In this document: positions 13,101 through 25,652 of the stretch, piece after piece
Layout: each line of letters opens with the position of its first letter
Position numbering within the stretch: the stretch's first letter is position 1
DNA from: Paragonimus skrjabini miyazakii
Taxonomy: Eukaryota; Platyhelminthes; Trematoda; Plagiorchiida; Troglotrematidae
Reading direction: 5' to 3'
Assembly (NCBI GenBank): GCA_014338405.1
Contig: JTDE01000185.1
Location: 95,193 to 159,192, forward strand
Length of the DNA stretch: 64,000 nucleotides
Program-made: the position numbers and the translations under genes
Notes under the pieces: generated by a model
The model's input: only the letters and a program-made list of their open reading frames with translations
The model's database searches: none
Told to the model about the DNA's origin: nothing

Positions 13101-16100
13101 ATTTACTAAGTCTGCTTCCTAAATTCGGTTTGTCCAATTAGTGTTGCTATGGCTCTTTGTTACATAATCTGTTTGTTTTGAGTGGGTGGGTGACGAAGCA
13201 AGTCCAAATGGTAGCAACCCACAACGTTTGTCGTCTTGCTGTTTTGATGAAACATCACTCTAGTTAGTTCAACCTGATGAGTGTAAAAGAAGACACTGAC
13301 AGTGAAATGACATTTTAAGGAAGAGCACTAGAAAATATCATTTGATTATTATTTCCAATCTTAATGGTTGAAGGCAGCGCAAACTGGTAATCTGAAGGGA
13401 ATCATGCCCAGTCAGACTACGATTGAATGTTAACAAATCATACCAAAAAAAGTAACCCATCGTTGGAACATGACTAACATTTGTTGCTTACAATTCTCCT
13501 CTCTAGGTAGCCACTTGGATTACACTGCTTCGACCACAACCGTTCGATTTGCAAAGCTAGATCACACCTGAAAATTGGCGCGACGATTCAGCCTAAGGTG
13601 TACAATGTTTAAGGTCAATCATGCGCTATCACGGCTATGAGGAGTGTTTGTTTCAATGACCAGTTACGGAAGCATATGTCAGACAGAAAGGGCTGAGTTA
13701 CCGTTTTGTTTTTACTAGACAGACCAAAATACTAGTGTCGAAACGTTGACATAGAGAACAACCACAGTGAAATGATGAACATAGCAGTGATAACATGAAA
13801 TGTAAAAGACGGAGCGGATGAAAATAGTTATCGCTGAGGGAAAAAACGACATTGACGGCTATTACTTATTGACTGATTGAATCTTGATATAAACATGAAC
13901 ACAATGTAAACCTCACTACGACACGTGTGGTTGTAACTTACGTTTAAACACAGAGAAGGGTTAATTTTTGCTCTCATAAATGAGATTATGTTGGAGAAAC
14001 TAACTAAATTTGTCAACAGAATAGGGGAATACCATAAAATTATCACATTAGGCTAATAGCACCACTAATTGACCGGGGAGGTGAAACGGTCGGCTATGGT
14101 GACAAGACGAGTCCACGAGTCGCAATTCGGCCTTGAAACAGAGAATATTAACACGAGCAGTCAAAATGTGACTACCTTTGAAAATGCGGTCGCGAACCCA
14201 CTGTAGGACCTAATGATATTTTTCGTTTTTATAAGATTATCAAAAACCAGCCCACATGACTTAAAAAAATCATGCAAGGTAAAGCGATGGTAAACAGCAG
14301 TACTTCATATTGTCATATCTTCAACCATTTGTATTCATTATTCTTGCTGACTCAGTGTGTGCCACATAGATAACCTTTTCTCAGAACATCAAAATGAAGT
14401 TGCAGACGCCAGTTGATGAGCTACCGTACTGTTAGATGGCCGTCTCAAGATCAAACAGAGAGACAAAACTGGGAACAGAAACACACGACAGTAAATCATC
14501 GATAGAACCAGTTTCTAGGAAGCACACATCACACTACACCTCATCCTCGAAGCAGACGATTGTGTTACCCCTGGAAATCGAAGGATTTTTTGTGTGTGAA
14601 TAGAACAGTGGCGCCTTTAAGGAAGTTGCCCGATAGAGTTGAAAGAGCGCAAAAAAATTATGCGTTTGCTAGTTTACATAGAAGCAATACGTGCAAATAT
14701 GGAGTTGCATGCTGACAACTCTTACTGATCTGTACGGTCGGTAGAACACACAAGAAAAAACTGTACCGGTACCACTGGCGACGGATGTTGATGGGAATAT
14801 CGTATGTTCACAAATCTTTTAATTTGTGCCTGTCAACAAACACAATTCAAGGTCAGGCATCTTACGAACATAGCGACTCGAAGTCGAACAGTACATCTGG
14901 AAATGACTTCTCGCAAGGAAGTGAACATTAACCAACAACCATTCATACTCTAAAAGGGGGTTATATCTTTTTGGTGGCCGGTTGAGTGCACTCTAGAGAT
15001 GTATCGAACAAAAGATCAAAATGAATTGTCTCATTTGGATCTCGAGAATACGACTGACCAACGTTGTTGACAATATCTTTGGAAAGGCATGTACCATTAA
15101 TCTACTGAGCCTCATATTGTCCGGTACATAACTGGGGATACGTGAAGCACTTTTACGTGTATCGCTCCACAATTGTTGTGTACACAATATTCTAATCCTC
15201 GCTCATGAAAGTCCTTTCACTGCATTTGATTTAAACTCGATTCACCCAAACTTCATTGTAACTGATGGGATGCCGGCCTTTCCCAGACATTTTTATCACT
15301 AGATGTTTGATCGGAACGCTGCAATGAACTTTTAGCGCAAACCTACATCCAATGAACAACATTCATAGTTCTCTAGCTATGCGCCAATTACCTGAAAAAA
15401 GAGACTATTCCACATAACCAGGAAGATATACACAGCAGATTGACAAGAGGAAGGAGAGGCTAGTTAGAAAGACTGGTGAATAACGATCGATCAGCAAAAA
15501 CCGTGAATATCCATAGTAAAAGAGAAGCACGAAAAGTGGCAAGCTATAGCGTGAAGAAAGAAAACTTATTTCCCAGAATGCAGTTCAAGGGTGACCAGTT
15601 AACCAACAACAAGAATCAGAAACTGACATTTCGGTGAACATATTCAACTGCTAGGCTCTCCGCAGTGGTGACGCACATTTAGCCAGTCAATCTTTTACAC
15701 GTGACATACCAGTTTCAATAACGTTCACATGGACACGGGAACAGATCGGTGTTTGCACCGACGTACAGTAGACTATAGTCCAGAGTCGTTATAAACAACA
15801 ACGTCAAAAAGCAACCTGATGGCCATAATCAGCTCGAAGCGACCATCTTCATCGACCAGTAAACGCGTCCTAGCAACCAGTCACCTGGTTAACCCGGTCA
15901 AATTGTTCAAGGTGTTGCTACGTGGTCGTAGGGCTAAACTGCTAGCGAGTAGTAGAGCGATGCTAATCAGATAACATCAGCCAGTTTTGTGTGCTGAGAG
16001 GACGTTAGTGCAATCGGTCTCCTCGTCACAGAAGAGGTTGCATACCTAGTACGGGAATGATTAAAATTGTGATTCGTTCGTTCATTTGTCATTGTTGCTG

Positions 16101-19100
16101 TGCACTGATTGTACAAAAAGTGCCGGTTTTACTGAATCAACCGGCGAGTAAGTCGAAGTATCAACATCTCATGACACACCTGTTCTCCATTTCGAGCCAA
16201 GAAAAAGCTGAGACAAATTTGCAGCCTATAAACATCCCACACTACAACTATGTGACCGATAGCGAATAGATTCCAGATTGAGAGGGATGTAATGCGAATC
16301 TCTTTCAAGGAACTATCGTCGGGTACAAATGAGCAAAAATCTAAATGGCTGGAAATGCACTACTTCAGTAGAAAATGTCAATGGTACGTTCCAAGTGAAA
16401 AATTGAAAACTCAAGCCCCTTTATTCGTATCGGAAAAAAAACATGACAGATCACACCTAATTAAGGGCAAATACAAAAATAATTGTGATATTAACACGAT
16501 AAAGGTATCGTTCCCAGAATGGAAAACAGAGTTGTTCATCTGTCGACCGGTAATCATCGGTCATGAATGGGTAGCAAGGGAAGAAAAAGAAAAAAAAAAG
16601 CTTACCTGAGTAGCCATTACAACGCCAGCAAACATACATTGAACCAAATTAGTTCGATCCAAGCAATCAAGACAGTTGAGTCGAAAGATCCAACTCTGCT
16701 CGCACAGTAGACCCTTGGGAGTAGCCCTGAGAAAATGAAATAAACCCTAAATGAGAATACAGTGGTAGAGACGAGAAAGAAGGAAACTTGATTTCTATCG
16801 GAAATTATCATTGAAAAAGCGGTGAAAATACCTGAAACGATCAAAACAAACAATAGCAACAACAACAACGGCCATTTACGTAACAGCGATTGGAACACAC
16901 AACTTTACTGAATGACACGAATGTGAATAGGAAATGAAGATCTATGTTCAGTCGATCAATTAACTACAAAAAATGTGACAGCCACCACCGCAACACCAAG
17001 TTTCCTCTGTCCATGATCAGTTAATCAGACTCTGGTCGCAAAGTGGAACATGAACTGACAACAGGTGTCTTGTGGTGTACTACATATGACATCGTTGGAC
17101 GGCTCACTGCAGGAAGAAAAATGCCCCCCCCCCTCCTCATGATGGAGATATTCATGGCACGAAATGGATAACATTTAACACCAAGCGTTTCAGTAGACTT
17201 TTATAACCTCAATGTAAGAGTGAAATACGTTAATCTATGCACCCACAGGTGTAAGTTCCAGTTGAGACAAGTTTTGAATTATACGATTAGACTTAATCGA
17301 TTGGAGCAAGACCTGGTGATACATGGAGGCATGATACTGTAGGAACTTCCTTCGGTGTAAAACAGTCATTTACTCTTCTGCAATCGAGTGATACTGTGCT
17401 CTCTCTTTCAGTGAATGGTGCAATTACTAGTCATCAGACGTGTGAAATGGACAGTACAGTAACACGTATTCACAGGCCCTGTTATTCATCATGTATTGCA
17501 GATTACCAGGTCGATTCTTCAGTTCATCCAAATAACATCGCACATATAGACAGGCTCACTGTTGCCATGACCGATAGATAAAATTAAAAATGGTCTAAAT
17601 CAATCCCCATTATCTTTTCATGTTGGGTATGACCACCAGGTGTGTGAAGTTCAAGCCGGAACTGGTGTTTCAAAAGACTCATCACACAGCACAATCTTCA
17701 AGGATAATACACGAACACAGATGACCACCCTCCGGTCCACAAGAGAGACAGGAGTCTGAATCGCCTGGACGGATGTTTGGACAACTAGATCAGACGCCTC
17801 ATGGTTGGAAAATGAGCAAACGTACGTAAATTAGCATAATTATCCGTAGCGGTGTTTGTGTAAAGCGTGCGATATCTAAAGTGAAGTGAAGTGAATGCCA
17901 CCAATCTCTAGTACACAATACTAGGATGACGCGTCACAAAGCGCAGCAGCATGAGATACTTCATCTTAAAGCTCACTGCGGGAGCCGGGATTTTTCACTT
18001 GTAAACATGTCTGCTTCTTTTGCCATTAATTCCAACATCAACTACAGTTACAAGGAATATGCCATCCAGTGAAAACGGTGCACCAATAGTGTCTTTTTAT
18101 ATTACGTAAAGATATAAAATACTTGTTTTGTACCATACTACCCCAAGTGATAGTAACCTTCTTAAAACAAAAGTGGGTACAATTCGGTTAAAAATCTTGC
18201 AAACTGTTTCGTTTTCACATAAGGTTAGCAGTAGACATTGGCACTGATTCGATCAGCTTGTCAGTCGACTGAAAACCAAATTCAACAAAACAGTTCGAAG
18301 ATGATGTGGTTTAGTGCGACATTGAAGTGCTGAAATGCTTAGTCAGACAGATGTACCTAGTGGAGTAATCACGTGCACACTTACAGCTTATTCAAACTTA
18401 TAGAATGAGGATGTATATTCGATCCAGGCTGTTAAAACGCCATTAGGAATTCTGCGAATCCCTTGCCACACTCCGCATTGTATCAGTGACCCTATTGGGT
18501 TATAAAATATGTGTGCAGTACTTGACCATTCTGTAGTGATTCATTTTTAATCAATAAAACGTTTTCGAATCGACGACTTGCTTTTTGTCCCCATATGCAC
18601 GCTTTTGATAACCCCCGCAACTGTATTGATCTGATGAAAAATGACTGAAAATAACAAACGGTATCTTCTAAATGTCACCGAGTTTATACACAGATGTATC
18701 GATATATAAAATATTCCTTCGAAGAGCACCGCATCATCTCACTGGAAGCATTAACATCTACGTATGCTCGCATCCGAAAGTTCCAAATCTTTGGAGACAG
18801 TTCACCTAGTCCAATGTTTACCGAATCCTGAACAAATTTATCTACAGCGCATTGAAAGACTGAGTGCGTAACAATATTAGGCTCCTTGCTGCTGGTTTGT
18901 ACTGCATTTCATTCAGAATCTTAATGTTCCATTTGCATTCAACTACCGTAGTTCATATTCTGTAGTTATTAATAACATCGCAGAACGTGTGAGAGATTGG
19001 AGTGTTGAAAATCCACACTCTAGCGTGCGTACAACAGCTTACTAACTTCATAAAAGTGTGTCAAAACAGAAAATCGGAAATTATGCATTGTCCGCCGTCC

Positions 19101-22100
19101 TTCGAGAGTATTTGACTGAATATTATCAAGTGCATACTACAATCGAATGTAGCTGCACAGTAACAAAACGTGCTTTGATTGTGGACTCTGCGTGACGTAT
19201 GTAATTTTCTTCATCTGTTTGATATTCTCTCATTCTCGTGTTTCTGTTTGAATACTCTCTACCAATGTGTATACCAGAGAAGACGCAGCAAATTGTACAG
19301 AATAACAATTCTGATTCCGGATGCATCATTTGCATACAGGTTGATTCATTTTGCTACAAATTCCAACTCTCAATGTAGTTGAGAGAACTACATTCCTCCA
19401 ATAAAATCGACTCACTAATCGCGGCCTTTCTTATTGTGTACACGTAGAGTTAATCGAGAACGTAAGGTTCAATGTTACATTCTACAAAAAAGCAATTTAT
19501 GCAGAAACACACTGACTCAAGGTTGCCGGAAGCCATTGTAATTCCAATAATTCGATTATCGTGAATAACCTTGTTAGAAGAAGTTTAAAACAAAAGTTTA
19601 TACGAATATGATAAGTAGATGAGGAAGAATCGACTAGGTCTCCATTTCGAGTTACCCTCGCAATATGATAGTAACTTGCAAACTGATCAACGCGATATTT
19701 ATTATCGTTGTTCATACAATAAAGCCTCGATACTAACATCACCTCATAATTAGTGCCGGTTTCTAATTTACTGATTCCATGTGCGTTGGAATTCGTTCAG
19801 TCAGACCTCCTTAAAGATACCAATCTAACAGCATACAAAACAGCGATAAAGTAGCCCCACTAGCAGTGTCAGACCGATTAGTTCGCCATGAAAGAACCAC
19901 CTCTAAACGCGGAGCGGAAAATATCTCACCGCATTATTACAACACACACACACACACAAAATGAACAGATAGGTTAACTAATTAGATGACTATGCTTTAG
20001 CAGTAAGCAAGACCTAACACATCAATCCATGGTTGAACAGAATGTTCTGATTACCGACCCGAATGCTAAGTCGAAATTTTTGACGTATCAACCGAGTAAA
20101 TGTGTAGCAATCAGTGATCAGGATTCATTTAGTTCACTAACAGTCTGAGACGTTAGACCTTGTATACAATCTTAAACGCTAGTTGGCACGTTTATGCCGC
20201 GCACTGATTGGCCGAGTAATCCCCAAATATATCACACAATTTAGAAACAACCCGATAGCTCCATGTAATTCAGCCAGTTACCTAACGAGGATGGCCTCAA
20301 AAAAAAAAAACCTACGGAAATGGAATTTTCAGCGACGTGTAGGCCATCAGTGGAAAGGAGACTTACCACTTGACTAACGGTAACAAGGACATCCTCGCTT
20401 CAATTAACATGATCAATAAGAAATGATCAAATTAGCTTATTGGAAATGCCGACGAACACTAGTCGTTGAAAAAAATATCACAAAGACCAATGAATGCATT
20501 AGACTGAGAATAACACTGCGCGAACGAATTGGCAGTAACTGTTGGTCTTCTCCGATGAACACTTGAATAGCCCAAACGATTGGAATTATAAACGACACGA
20601 ATCACGTAAAACCCGATATATTCAGGAATGTGTCACAGAACAACCGAAAGATCAATTCCGGAAGGCTAGGCAACAAGCACGGAATGCTTACAATGAATCG
20701 GAAATCAAAACATTGATTAATAACATGATAACCCTTGTGCTAAAAATCCGAAACGAGATGAAGGTAACATATCCTTTCAAATTAAAGCGAAGGCACAAGG
20801 GTACAAGTGGCCTTATAATTGTGAGACAGCTACATTTGGATATTTCCTATTATTTGATATATGGGTAAACCACGTTGTGACAAAATCCTGTTCGAAATGA
20901 AACTCGTAAAGTTTTACGCTATCGTGCAAAAAAAACCCGGATATATGTGCGTAGGACTGTCGATGTTCTGGGAAAAACAATAGGCATGGCCTTTAACCAA
21001 GTCACAAGAACTATACACAAAGCTCATGGATACATTTCTGGGGCTTAAAATGTTCAACTTAAGCAATAGATCAAAGAAGTCGGTGAAAGTTGCACAGGAT
21101 TCAACCATTATAGGTAGGCAATGTCAAGATTTCCTAACATAAAAACGTCATACATAGAACAGCGACAGTCCTGATGATATGATATGTAACAGTTACGCTA
21201 TACAGAGCCAGCAAACATCTAATGGATGTGGTCAACACACGTCTAACGAGAAGCCAACCTACAGTTTCGTTTCGCTCTTGTCCATGTGTGTACCGGTCAA
21301 GACGTTTTTAATGGAGTACTGGACCTTACCCTTTGGGAATAAGCCAGCTCTATTGGAACGTCTTACCATGAAACTGGCAAATGTAGAGTTCATAGCGGAA
21401 TAACTAAAAGCACGTAATAGAGTGAAGCAAATGACCCATGAATAAACAAGCAACAACCTTGTTGAAGTGAGAAAACAGATGTACACACACACAAACACAA
21501 GCGGTTGACCCGCCTAAACTGACTGCCTGCCAGCGAAGCTGAGAAACGAATAGATGCCATCAAATGTCGAAGTGATTAGTAATCAGAATTTAAACATGAA
21601 ATTAAAGAGAAAATAACAGGAGATATTGTATATAACTAACTCACCAACAGAACTTCATTTCTTTCAACAAATGCATAGTTCCTGAAAGCAACATAGAAGC
21701 GTTCTCGAAGCGAAGACCACGGCTGAAATAAATGTGTATTGTTAACTCGTCAGAATAGTTGATGTTGAATGTTTGAATACGGTGGCATGCTATCGTACAC
21801 GAACAGACAAGGAAAACATTTATTCCGTCAGCCCATTCCAGGTTCTTTTAAAATGAACCAACAAAGTCTATGTCATTCTGCCTCGTTTGTGAATAAAACG
21901 CACGCCGAGTTTTTGAACATGGCGATCACCGTATCGATAGGGTACAATCGATAAAATGAAAAAAAGGACGCTTATGAGCCTTGAAAAACGAGTGAACAGG
22001 TTCCAATCTGAAGTAGTGGCAAATTCGAAACGAAGCGCGTTTAAAGTTGGAAGAATACAAAAATGATAATTGTACTAATGCTATGTTTCGTGTTGTATAT

Positions 22101-24449
22101 TCAAATATGTAAATCTTGAATTGCTAACTCTATAGACACACACAATTGGCACATTTCACTGAAGGATCATGGTCTGAAAACAAACGCATTATACATCATC
22201 AGTTTGTCAACAACAGGAGATAAAATCAGGCTAGCAAAATCCGTTGACCAAACCCAATGCAAATGAGTGAGTTGCGTCAGCGACCTTTTAGTACATGAGG
22301 TCCTTAGTAATGTCTGGCCACTGGACGTACGAATAACCACTCTTTACTCTATGTGGATTTCGCGATCTGACAAACATCTAAACCTGTTGCCTATTTGACA
22401 TACTTCAGAATAACCTATAAGGTTGCGAGGACAAAATGACGAGAAAAGTTCGCTCTTCGATTTTGACCATCCGGTCGATTAAAACACATTAATTATTAAA
22501 GAAGTTATTGCGGTACTTTAACGAAAAGTATACATGAAGTAAAACTGGAATGACCAACATGTGATGGTTCCATTAAAACAAATTTTCAGCCTCATGTGAA
22601 GCGAGACAAGAAGGATCTTAATGATTCGTACTGCTGACACTGTATGAGCCAATATAGGTTTTCTACAGAAAGCATTCATAAGTAATAACTAGCCGGCAAA
22701 TCTTATTCAGAAAATGACGAAGGGAATCGAGCTGAAACTGGAGTCACCATGTCGGCGAGAAATGTGTGGTTATTCGTCACCCATTCACTGAAGACCCAAT
22801 GGACGAGGTGAACTTAAGGAGGTTCAACTGGAGACAGTCGAGCTAACCTGATTTGCAGACTACCAGTGTGCAAGCTTCCTTTACACTCTGACTATCAAGT
22901 TACAACTCAAAGACAAACCTCCATATAATATTATATATATAATATAATACTCATCAGTATACTCATTTGTTTGCTCGTGTAGCGCATCACGCAGTTGTCT
23001 GACTACATGGAATGCCTGGACATTATTCAAGGTGGTTGAAACAGCTTCAAGTGCCGCTATTGCTCACCTGACCTACTCAAATCACTCCGTTAGATAGAAC
23101 GAAACATTTGATAACTGTTATTGAGCGTTGAAAACAGATAAAAGACGGTGAGATTTCAAATTTGTATCGTTACAGAGGTGAACAGTGTGCGATTATGTAA
23201 CCATGACATCCGCGTTCGGAAGATGTTTGTGAGGACACCGAGCATCTTCGGCTTGTAATCAACCAAACCCACAGCTGGGAACCATGATTGTGGAGCTTCT
23301 CTAAAACAATTTCTTCAATCACCCTGGTGAACTGTTTTACACTTATTGTGTCGAAATCAGGTAGATGAATAAACATAGAAAACGAAATTTTGTTCTCACA
23401 ACTTCTCAAATATATGATTTGAAGCAGAGCCGAATACTTCAAGGTAAAGTCTGGTAGGGAAACGTGGAAAAAAAGTAATGCCACACTGCCTGAAATACGT
23501 ACACACAGACATGTCTGCTGAAAGAAACATTAGAGTGATGACACAGTATCACATCGAAAGGTATGTTTAATTAGCTACGTAGTCGGTTATGATGCCCCCA
23601 CACTGTTGATACCTATCGACAGTCACAGAGAAAACACTTTCATCTGTTTGTACGTAGAAAAAAAGCGTAACCGTTTGAAAAATCAGTTGGAAAATATCTC
23701 AAGTATTAATGATTAGACCAGGTCGATAAAAACTGAAAGATGCCGGTAGTTACGTTTACTAAATCGTAAAACGTAAGAATACAAAATGTAATCAGCTCTC
23801 TTTTCCACTCATAGTAGACACACTGAATGTATATACCGACCTGTACAATCTCGTAACCATAATTTCGACAAATGTGTATGTACAATCTGTTCTGAACCAC
23901 TTCCGTGTTCAACGTCAAAGTGGGAGCAGAAATCATGTGATTGACATAATCCAGGTTTGACTTTTTTTGTATAAAAAAATGCGATAATTCAATTTCACAT
24001 TTCTCAAATGCAAATGTCTACGAACGGAAACGTGTTGTCAAAAAAAATGTTCATCCACAAAAGGTTTGTGCAAATGAAAAACTGAACAAAACTATTTGAT
24101 AAACAAAATCCTACACTAAAATTCCAAGTTTAGAAATGTAAATAAGCGAGAATGTAATGTTTGAGCAACCGGTCCAAAACAAACAGACCCATTCGTCGCA
24201 ACAATGTGTACAAAACAAAAAACCTAAAAACCACAACGGGGAGTGCTCACCAGTAGTCGTGAAAATCAAAGAGAACACATGTGATATTTGGACGATTCAG
24301 GAGGAGTAAATGTCGAACATAGGCTTCGAACAGGGGATTTTCCGACCGCCTTCGGCCACAATCAAGCAGATTAATAATGACAACTCGTTGAAATGAAGCC
24401 AGCAACTCGGTCCAGTGTTTTGCGAATGCAGCCTGATTTTCAGCATCTC
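6983..24449 (-). CDS. INPP5F: INPP5F/SAC2-type SAC-domain inositol 4-phosphatase, partial multi-exon gene
   Basis: Six exons on the minus strand join in one frame: 24449-24251, 23341-23273, 16726-16606, 9986-9858, 7873-7803 and 7106-6983 (713 nt, about 237 codons). All introns are GT-AG and every junction phase is compatible. The joined peptide covers the second half of a SAC phosphatase domain. It contains VVIINLLD, FDFHDYC, the catalytic loop NCLDCLDRTN (CX5R), MWANNGD, QYAGT, GDYTRTG, GVMRDGV, NRYYL and RQAAIDLLLGND. SAC1 and FIG4 share the fold, but MWANNGD/QYAGT/GVMxDGV/NRYYL together match INPP5F (SAC2) best. That family removes the 4-phosphate from phosphoinositides on early endosomes. 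The N-terminal SAC half and the C-terminal hSac2 domain are missing; they may lie outside the window or in exons I could not recognise. Coding potential is intact in all six exons, so this looks like a live gene. Family assignment is from remembered family motifs, not a search. Confidence 0.85.
7107..7802 (-). other. SAC2 intron between exons e and f
   Basis: A 696-nt intron with gtgcgt donor and tttccag acceptor. It is AT-rich, with short unconserved open frames on both strands. I see no repeat or RNA gene in it. Confidence 0.7.
7803..7873 (-). CDS. INPP5F: SAC2 exon e: GDYTRTG exon
   Basis: The exon is 71 nt, starting on a codon boundary after acceptor gtttttttcag and ending with two bases (CG) before gtgcgt. 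It encodes GDYTRTGGRTVNGVMRDGVS and VN, with the Arg codon completed by the next exon. The TRTG...GVM.DG signature is highly conserved in SAC1 and SAC2 phosphatases. Confidence 0.9.
7874..9857 (-). other. SAC2 intron between exons d and e
   Basis: A 1,984-nt intron with gtgagt donor and a strong poly-T acceptor (gtttttttcag). No mobile element or nested gene is recognisable. A 63-codon plus-strand open frame at 9088-9279 has no recognisable features. Confidence 0.7.
9858..9986 (-). CDS. INPP5F: SAC2 exon d: MWANNGD/QYAGT exon
   Basis: The exon is 129 nt, exactly 43 codons, phase 0 at both ends. The acceptor is ctctttatag and the donor is AAA/gtgagt. It begins LKKFGLLGPEDNLP and carries MQRMWANNGDAISQQYAGT, the segment that follows the catalytic loop and precedes the TRTG motif in SAC2 proteins. 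It follows exon c in phase across a 6.6-kb intron. Confidence 0.9.
11788..12051 (+). mobile_element. Penelope-like element, reverse transcriptase relic
   Basis: An 87-codon open frame resembles the early reverse transcriptase motifs of Penelope-like elements. It has HKEVPMCPVLTMDNSPYHK (the HK..VP.RP.L...SP..K block), then NPLRKIL, DVFDLVDMLKKV and TMFSSNVKTF. The last segment corresponds to the S.DV.SLFTN catalytic motif A, but the Asp is replaced by Asn and the frame stops at once, so it is dead. The upstream half (the GLPKxHK start) and everything downstream (catalytic YxDD, GIY-YIG nuclease) are missing. It sits in an intron of the SAC2 gene in the opposite orientation. A different retroelement clade is possible but less likely. 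Confidence 0.6.
15831..16022 (+). repeat. Dispersed ~190-bp repeat, copy 1
   Basis: From agctcgaagcgacc to about cggtct, this segment is clearly homologous, with substitutions and small gaps, to the minus strand of 28625-28818. Shared blocks include the ttcatcga and acctggtta/acctagttg areas, gtcaaat.gttcaag, and ccagttttgtgtgc. The sequences diverge outside these limits. It lies in a SAC2 intron. I cannot tell whether it is a SINE body, an LTR fragment or part of an uncharacterised element. Confidence 0.65.
16606..16726 (-). CDS. INPP5F: SAC2 exon c: catalytic CX5R exon
   Basis: The exon is 121 nt, between acceptor ttttctcag and donor CAG/gtaagc. It starts with one base of a split codon and ends on a codon boundary. 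It encodes GLLCEQSWIFRLNCLDCLDR, followed by TNLVQ. The active-site Cys (first Cys of CLDCLDR) and Arg of the phosphatase loop are both present, so catalytic competence is expected. Open frames also exist here in other phases on both strands, but they lack the family motif. Confidence 0.9.
16727..23272 (-). other. SAC2 intron between exons b and c
   Basis: A 6,546-nt intron. It holds a run of ten C (17124-17133), a short CA repeat (19942-19958) and an AT palindromic stretch (22923-22949). A plus-strand open frame at 20542-20868 is lysine- and arginine-rich and ends its charged part at a possible donor (ATGAAG/gtaaca near 20763). I could not assign it to any family and treat it as chance or decayed sequence. 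Confidence 0.6.
19942..19958. repeat. Short CA microsatellite
   Basis: A 17-nt (AC)n tract within a SAC2 intron. Confidence 0.9.
23273..23341 (-). CDS. INPP5F: SAC2 exon b: short linker exon
   Basis: The exon is 69 nt. It supplies one base to complete the TGT (Cys) codon left open by exon a, then 22 codons (QFTRVIEEIVLEKL and flanks), and ends with two bases (CT) before gtgggt. It was placed by phase and by correspondence with the helix that follows FDFHEHC in INPP5F. The donor gtgggt and acceptor aataag are acceptable but weak, and a longer exon is possible. This is the least certain exon of the six. Confidence 0.65.
23342..24250 (-). other. SAC2 intron between exons a and b
   Basis: A 909-nt AT-rich intron with gtgagc donor and a weak aataag acceptor. 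I see no element or RNA gene in it. Confidence 0.6.
24251..24449 (-). CDS. INPP5F: SAC2 exon a: SAC-domain core strand and FDFH motif
   Basis: The exon is 199 nt. The acceptor is ctcactcactcag and the donor is TG/gtgagc. It starts with two bases of a split codon and ends with two bases (TG). It encodes the NQAAF helix, the VVIINLLD strand and the FDFHDY motif of the SAC domain. The preceding exon must end with one base; I did not find it. A run starting upstream of the acceptor reads through intron sequence and should not be taken as the start of a protein. Confidence 0.85.
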
Positions 24450-24810
24450 CTGAGTGAGTGAGAAAGAGAGAATCAAGCACACATGAGCTAAGCACAAATA
24501 TGTGCACACCGTGTGACAACGAAAGAAAAGTCACACAGAACGAGAGACCTCATTCCAACCAGAAGTTGCTCGTTCTGAAACGATCAGGTTTTCACATGCA
24601 CACTATGCTACTGCATTCAACTGACAGCAACTGAACTCCCTAGTCTTGAGAGTAGATAGTTGATCAGTATAGTGGTAAACATTCTATACCGTATTAATTG
24701 CCGTTTGGGAAATTCTGTTTCGGTAGTTAATCCTCTGAATCATTGGATGACTTCAATGACGTAATAAGCTGAGTGAGGGAAAAATTAAAATGCCAAATCT
24801 CTCAGTTCCT

Positions 24811-24905
24811 GGCATGGCATGATGGCCAAACTGGTGAAGCGTTCGTAGCGTCTGGGTATGCCATTTCTGTCGCCGGTTTGAAACCAGTTGCAGGTCAGAG
24901 TTTTC
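24811..24905 (+). mobile_element. tRNA-derived SINE head
   Basis: A tRNA-like pol III promoter pair is visible: A box tggccaaactgg at 24824-24835 and B box ggtttgaaacc at 24876-24886, about 40 nt apart. This spacing suits a tRNA-derived SINE. It does not fold into a convincing functional tRNA by eye. The body downstream is not clearly related to the SINE family at 25.5-26.2 kb. Confidence 0.45.
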
Positions 24906-25540
24906 ATAACTGGGTCTCTTCTAAATTCTGTATTGTGGTTACCTACGTTTAGAGAAAACGATTATACGAATCAAGGTAAATATGCAAGTTATAAGAGTAT
25001 TTACTTAAACGTCGACAAATTTATCTTAGCATCTGTTGTTCAAGTGAGCAAACGCGGTGAGTCTTTACTGCACGATGAAATAAAAACGGCGTTGAAACTA
25101 CGTTTTGTCGTAGGCCACTGACGTCCCGAAAGAACCGAACCAGATAGAAAACTTTAGTGGAGATGCGCGGAAATAAATGCAACCAACATCCTAAGGAAAT
25201 CAATAACAAAGCAAATGAGTTGCGATCAAAATAAGTTCATTTCCGAAACCAATAATACACTACTAAAACAATTTTAACCATTGAAGACGGTCAATTTTGA
25301 GGACGATTCCGATACCTTGTATAGTTCGACCACCGATAGTAATTTTTGGAAGGATGGGAAGTGGTGCCTTCTTCACTTTTAACAAGATAAGTCTGATGAA
25401 TCAAGTAGGTTCGGATGATAAAGTTGGGTTAGGTCGTAAAAACTGCTGGAAAACACCCTACACCATAACCTGTTTGGTACATCTTTTCATGTTTTTCAGT
25501 GATGATATGTACATGCAAAAACGAGGGTTACTGGTGAGCA

Positions 25541-25652
25541 GTCGGGGATTTGATTAATTTTAAGTTGAGCACCATTCACGTGTGATCACAGCTTTCGCAT
25601 TCAGATAGACTTTCCAGCCAGCCTCTTTCAAAAAGAAGCACTAGAGTTTCGT
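25541..25652 (-). mobile_element. SINE family S, copy 1 (5' truncated, inverted)
   Basis: Read on the minus strand, this runs from aacgaaactctagtgcttc through tggctggaaagtctatctg and gctgtgatca to aaatccccgact. It matches the body and 3' end of copy 3 (25990-26213). The tRNA head is absent. It abuts copy 2 head to head and forms the left arm of a palindrome. Confidence 0.6.

Larger units (their letters stand above)
9987..16605 (-). other. SAC2 intron between exons c and d, repeat-bearing
   Basis: A 6,619-nt intron. It contains a Penelope-like reverse transcriptase relic (11788-12051, plus strand), one copy of a ~190-bp dispersed repeat (15831-16022, plus strand), and a same-strand open frame with the string HGGWALI near 10600 (see findings). 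The rest is unassigned AT-rich sequence. A 105-codon plus-strand frame at 16292-16609 overlaps exon c and lacks recognisable motifs. Confidence 0.7.

Noticed and set aside
16457..16898. Hydrophobic minus-strand frames overlapping the SAC2 catalytic exon
   Set aside because: They are other-phase readings of exon c and its flanking introns; the motif-bearing frame is the SAC2 one.
22923..22949. AT-rich palindrome
   Set aside because: Simple TA-rich low-complexity sequence; nothing suggests an origin, terminator or element end.
24247..24534. Reading 24247-24534 as a free-standing small protein with a signal peptide
   Set aside because: The hydrophobic N-terminal part is intron read-through before the acceptor at 24450-24451. 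Only 24251-24449 is coding.
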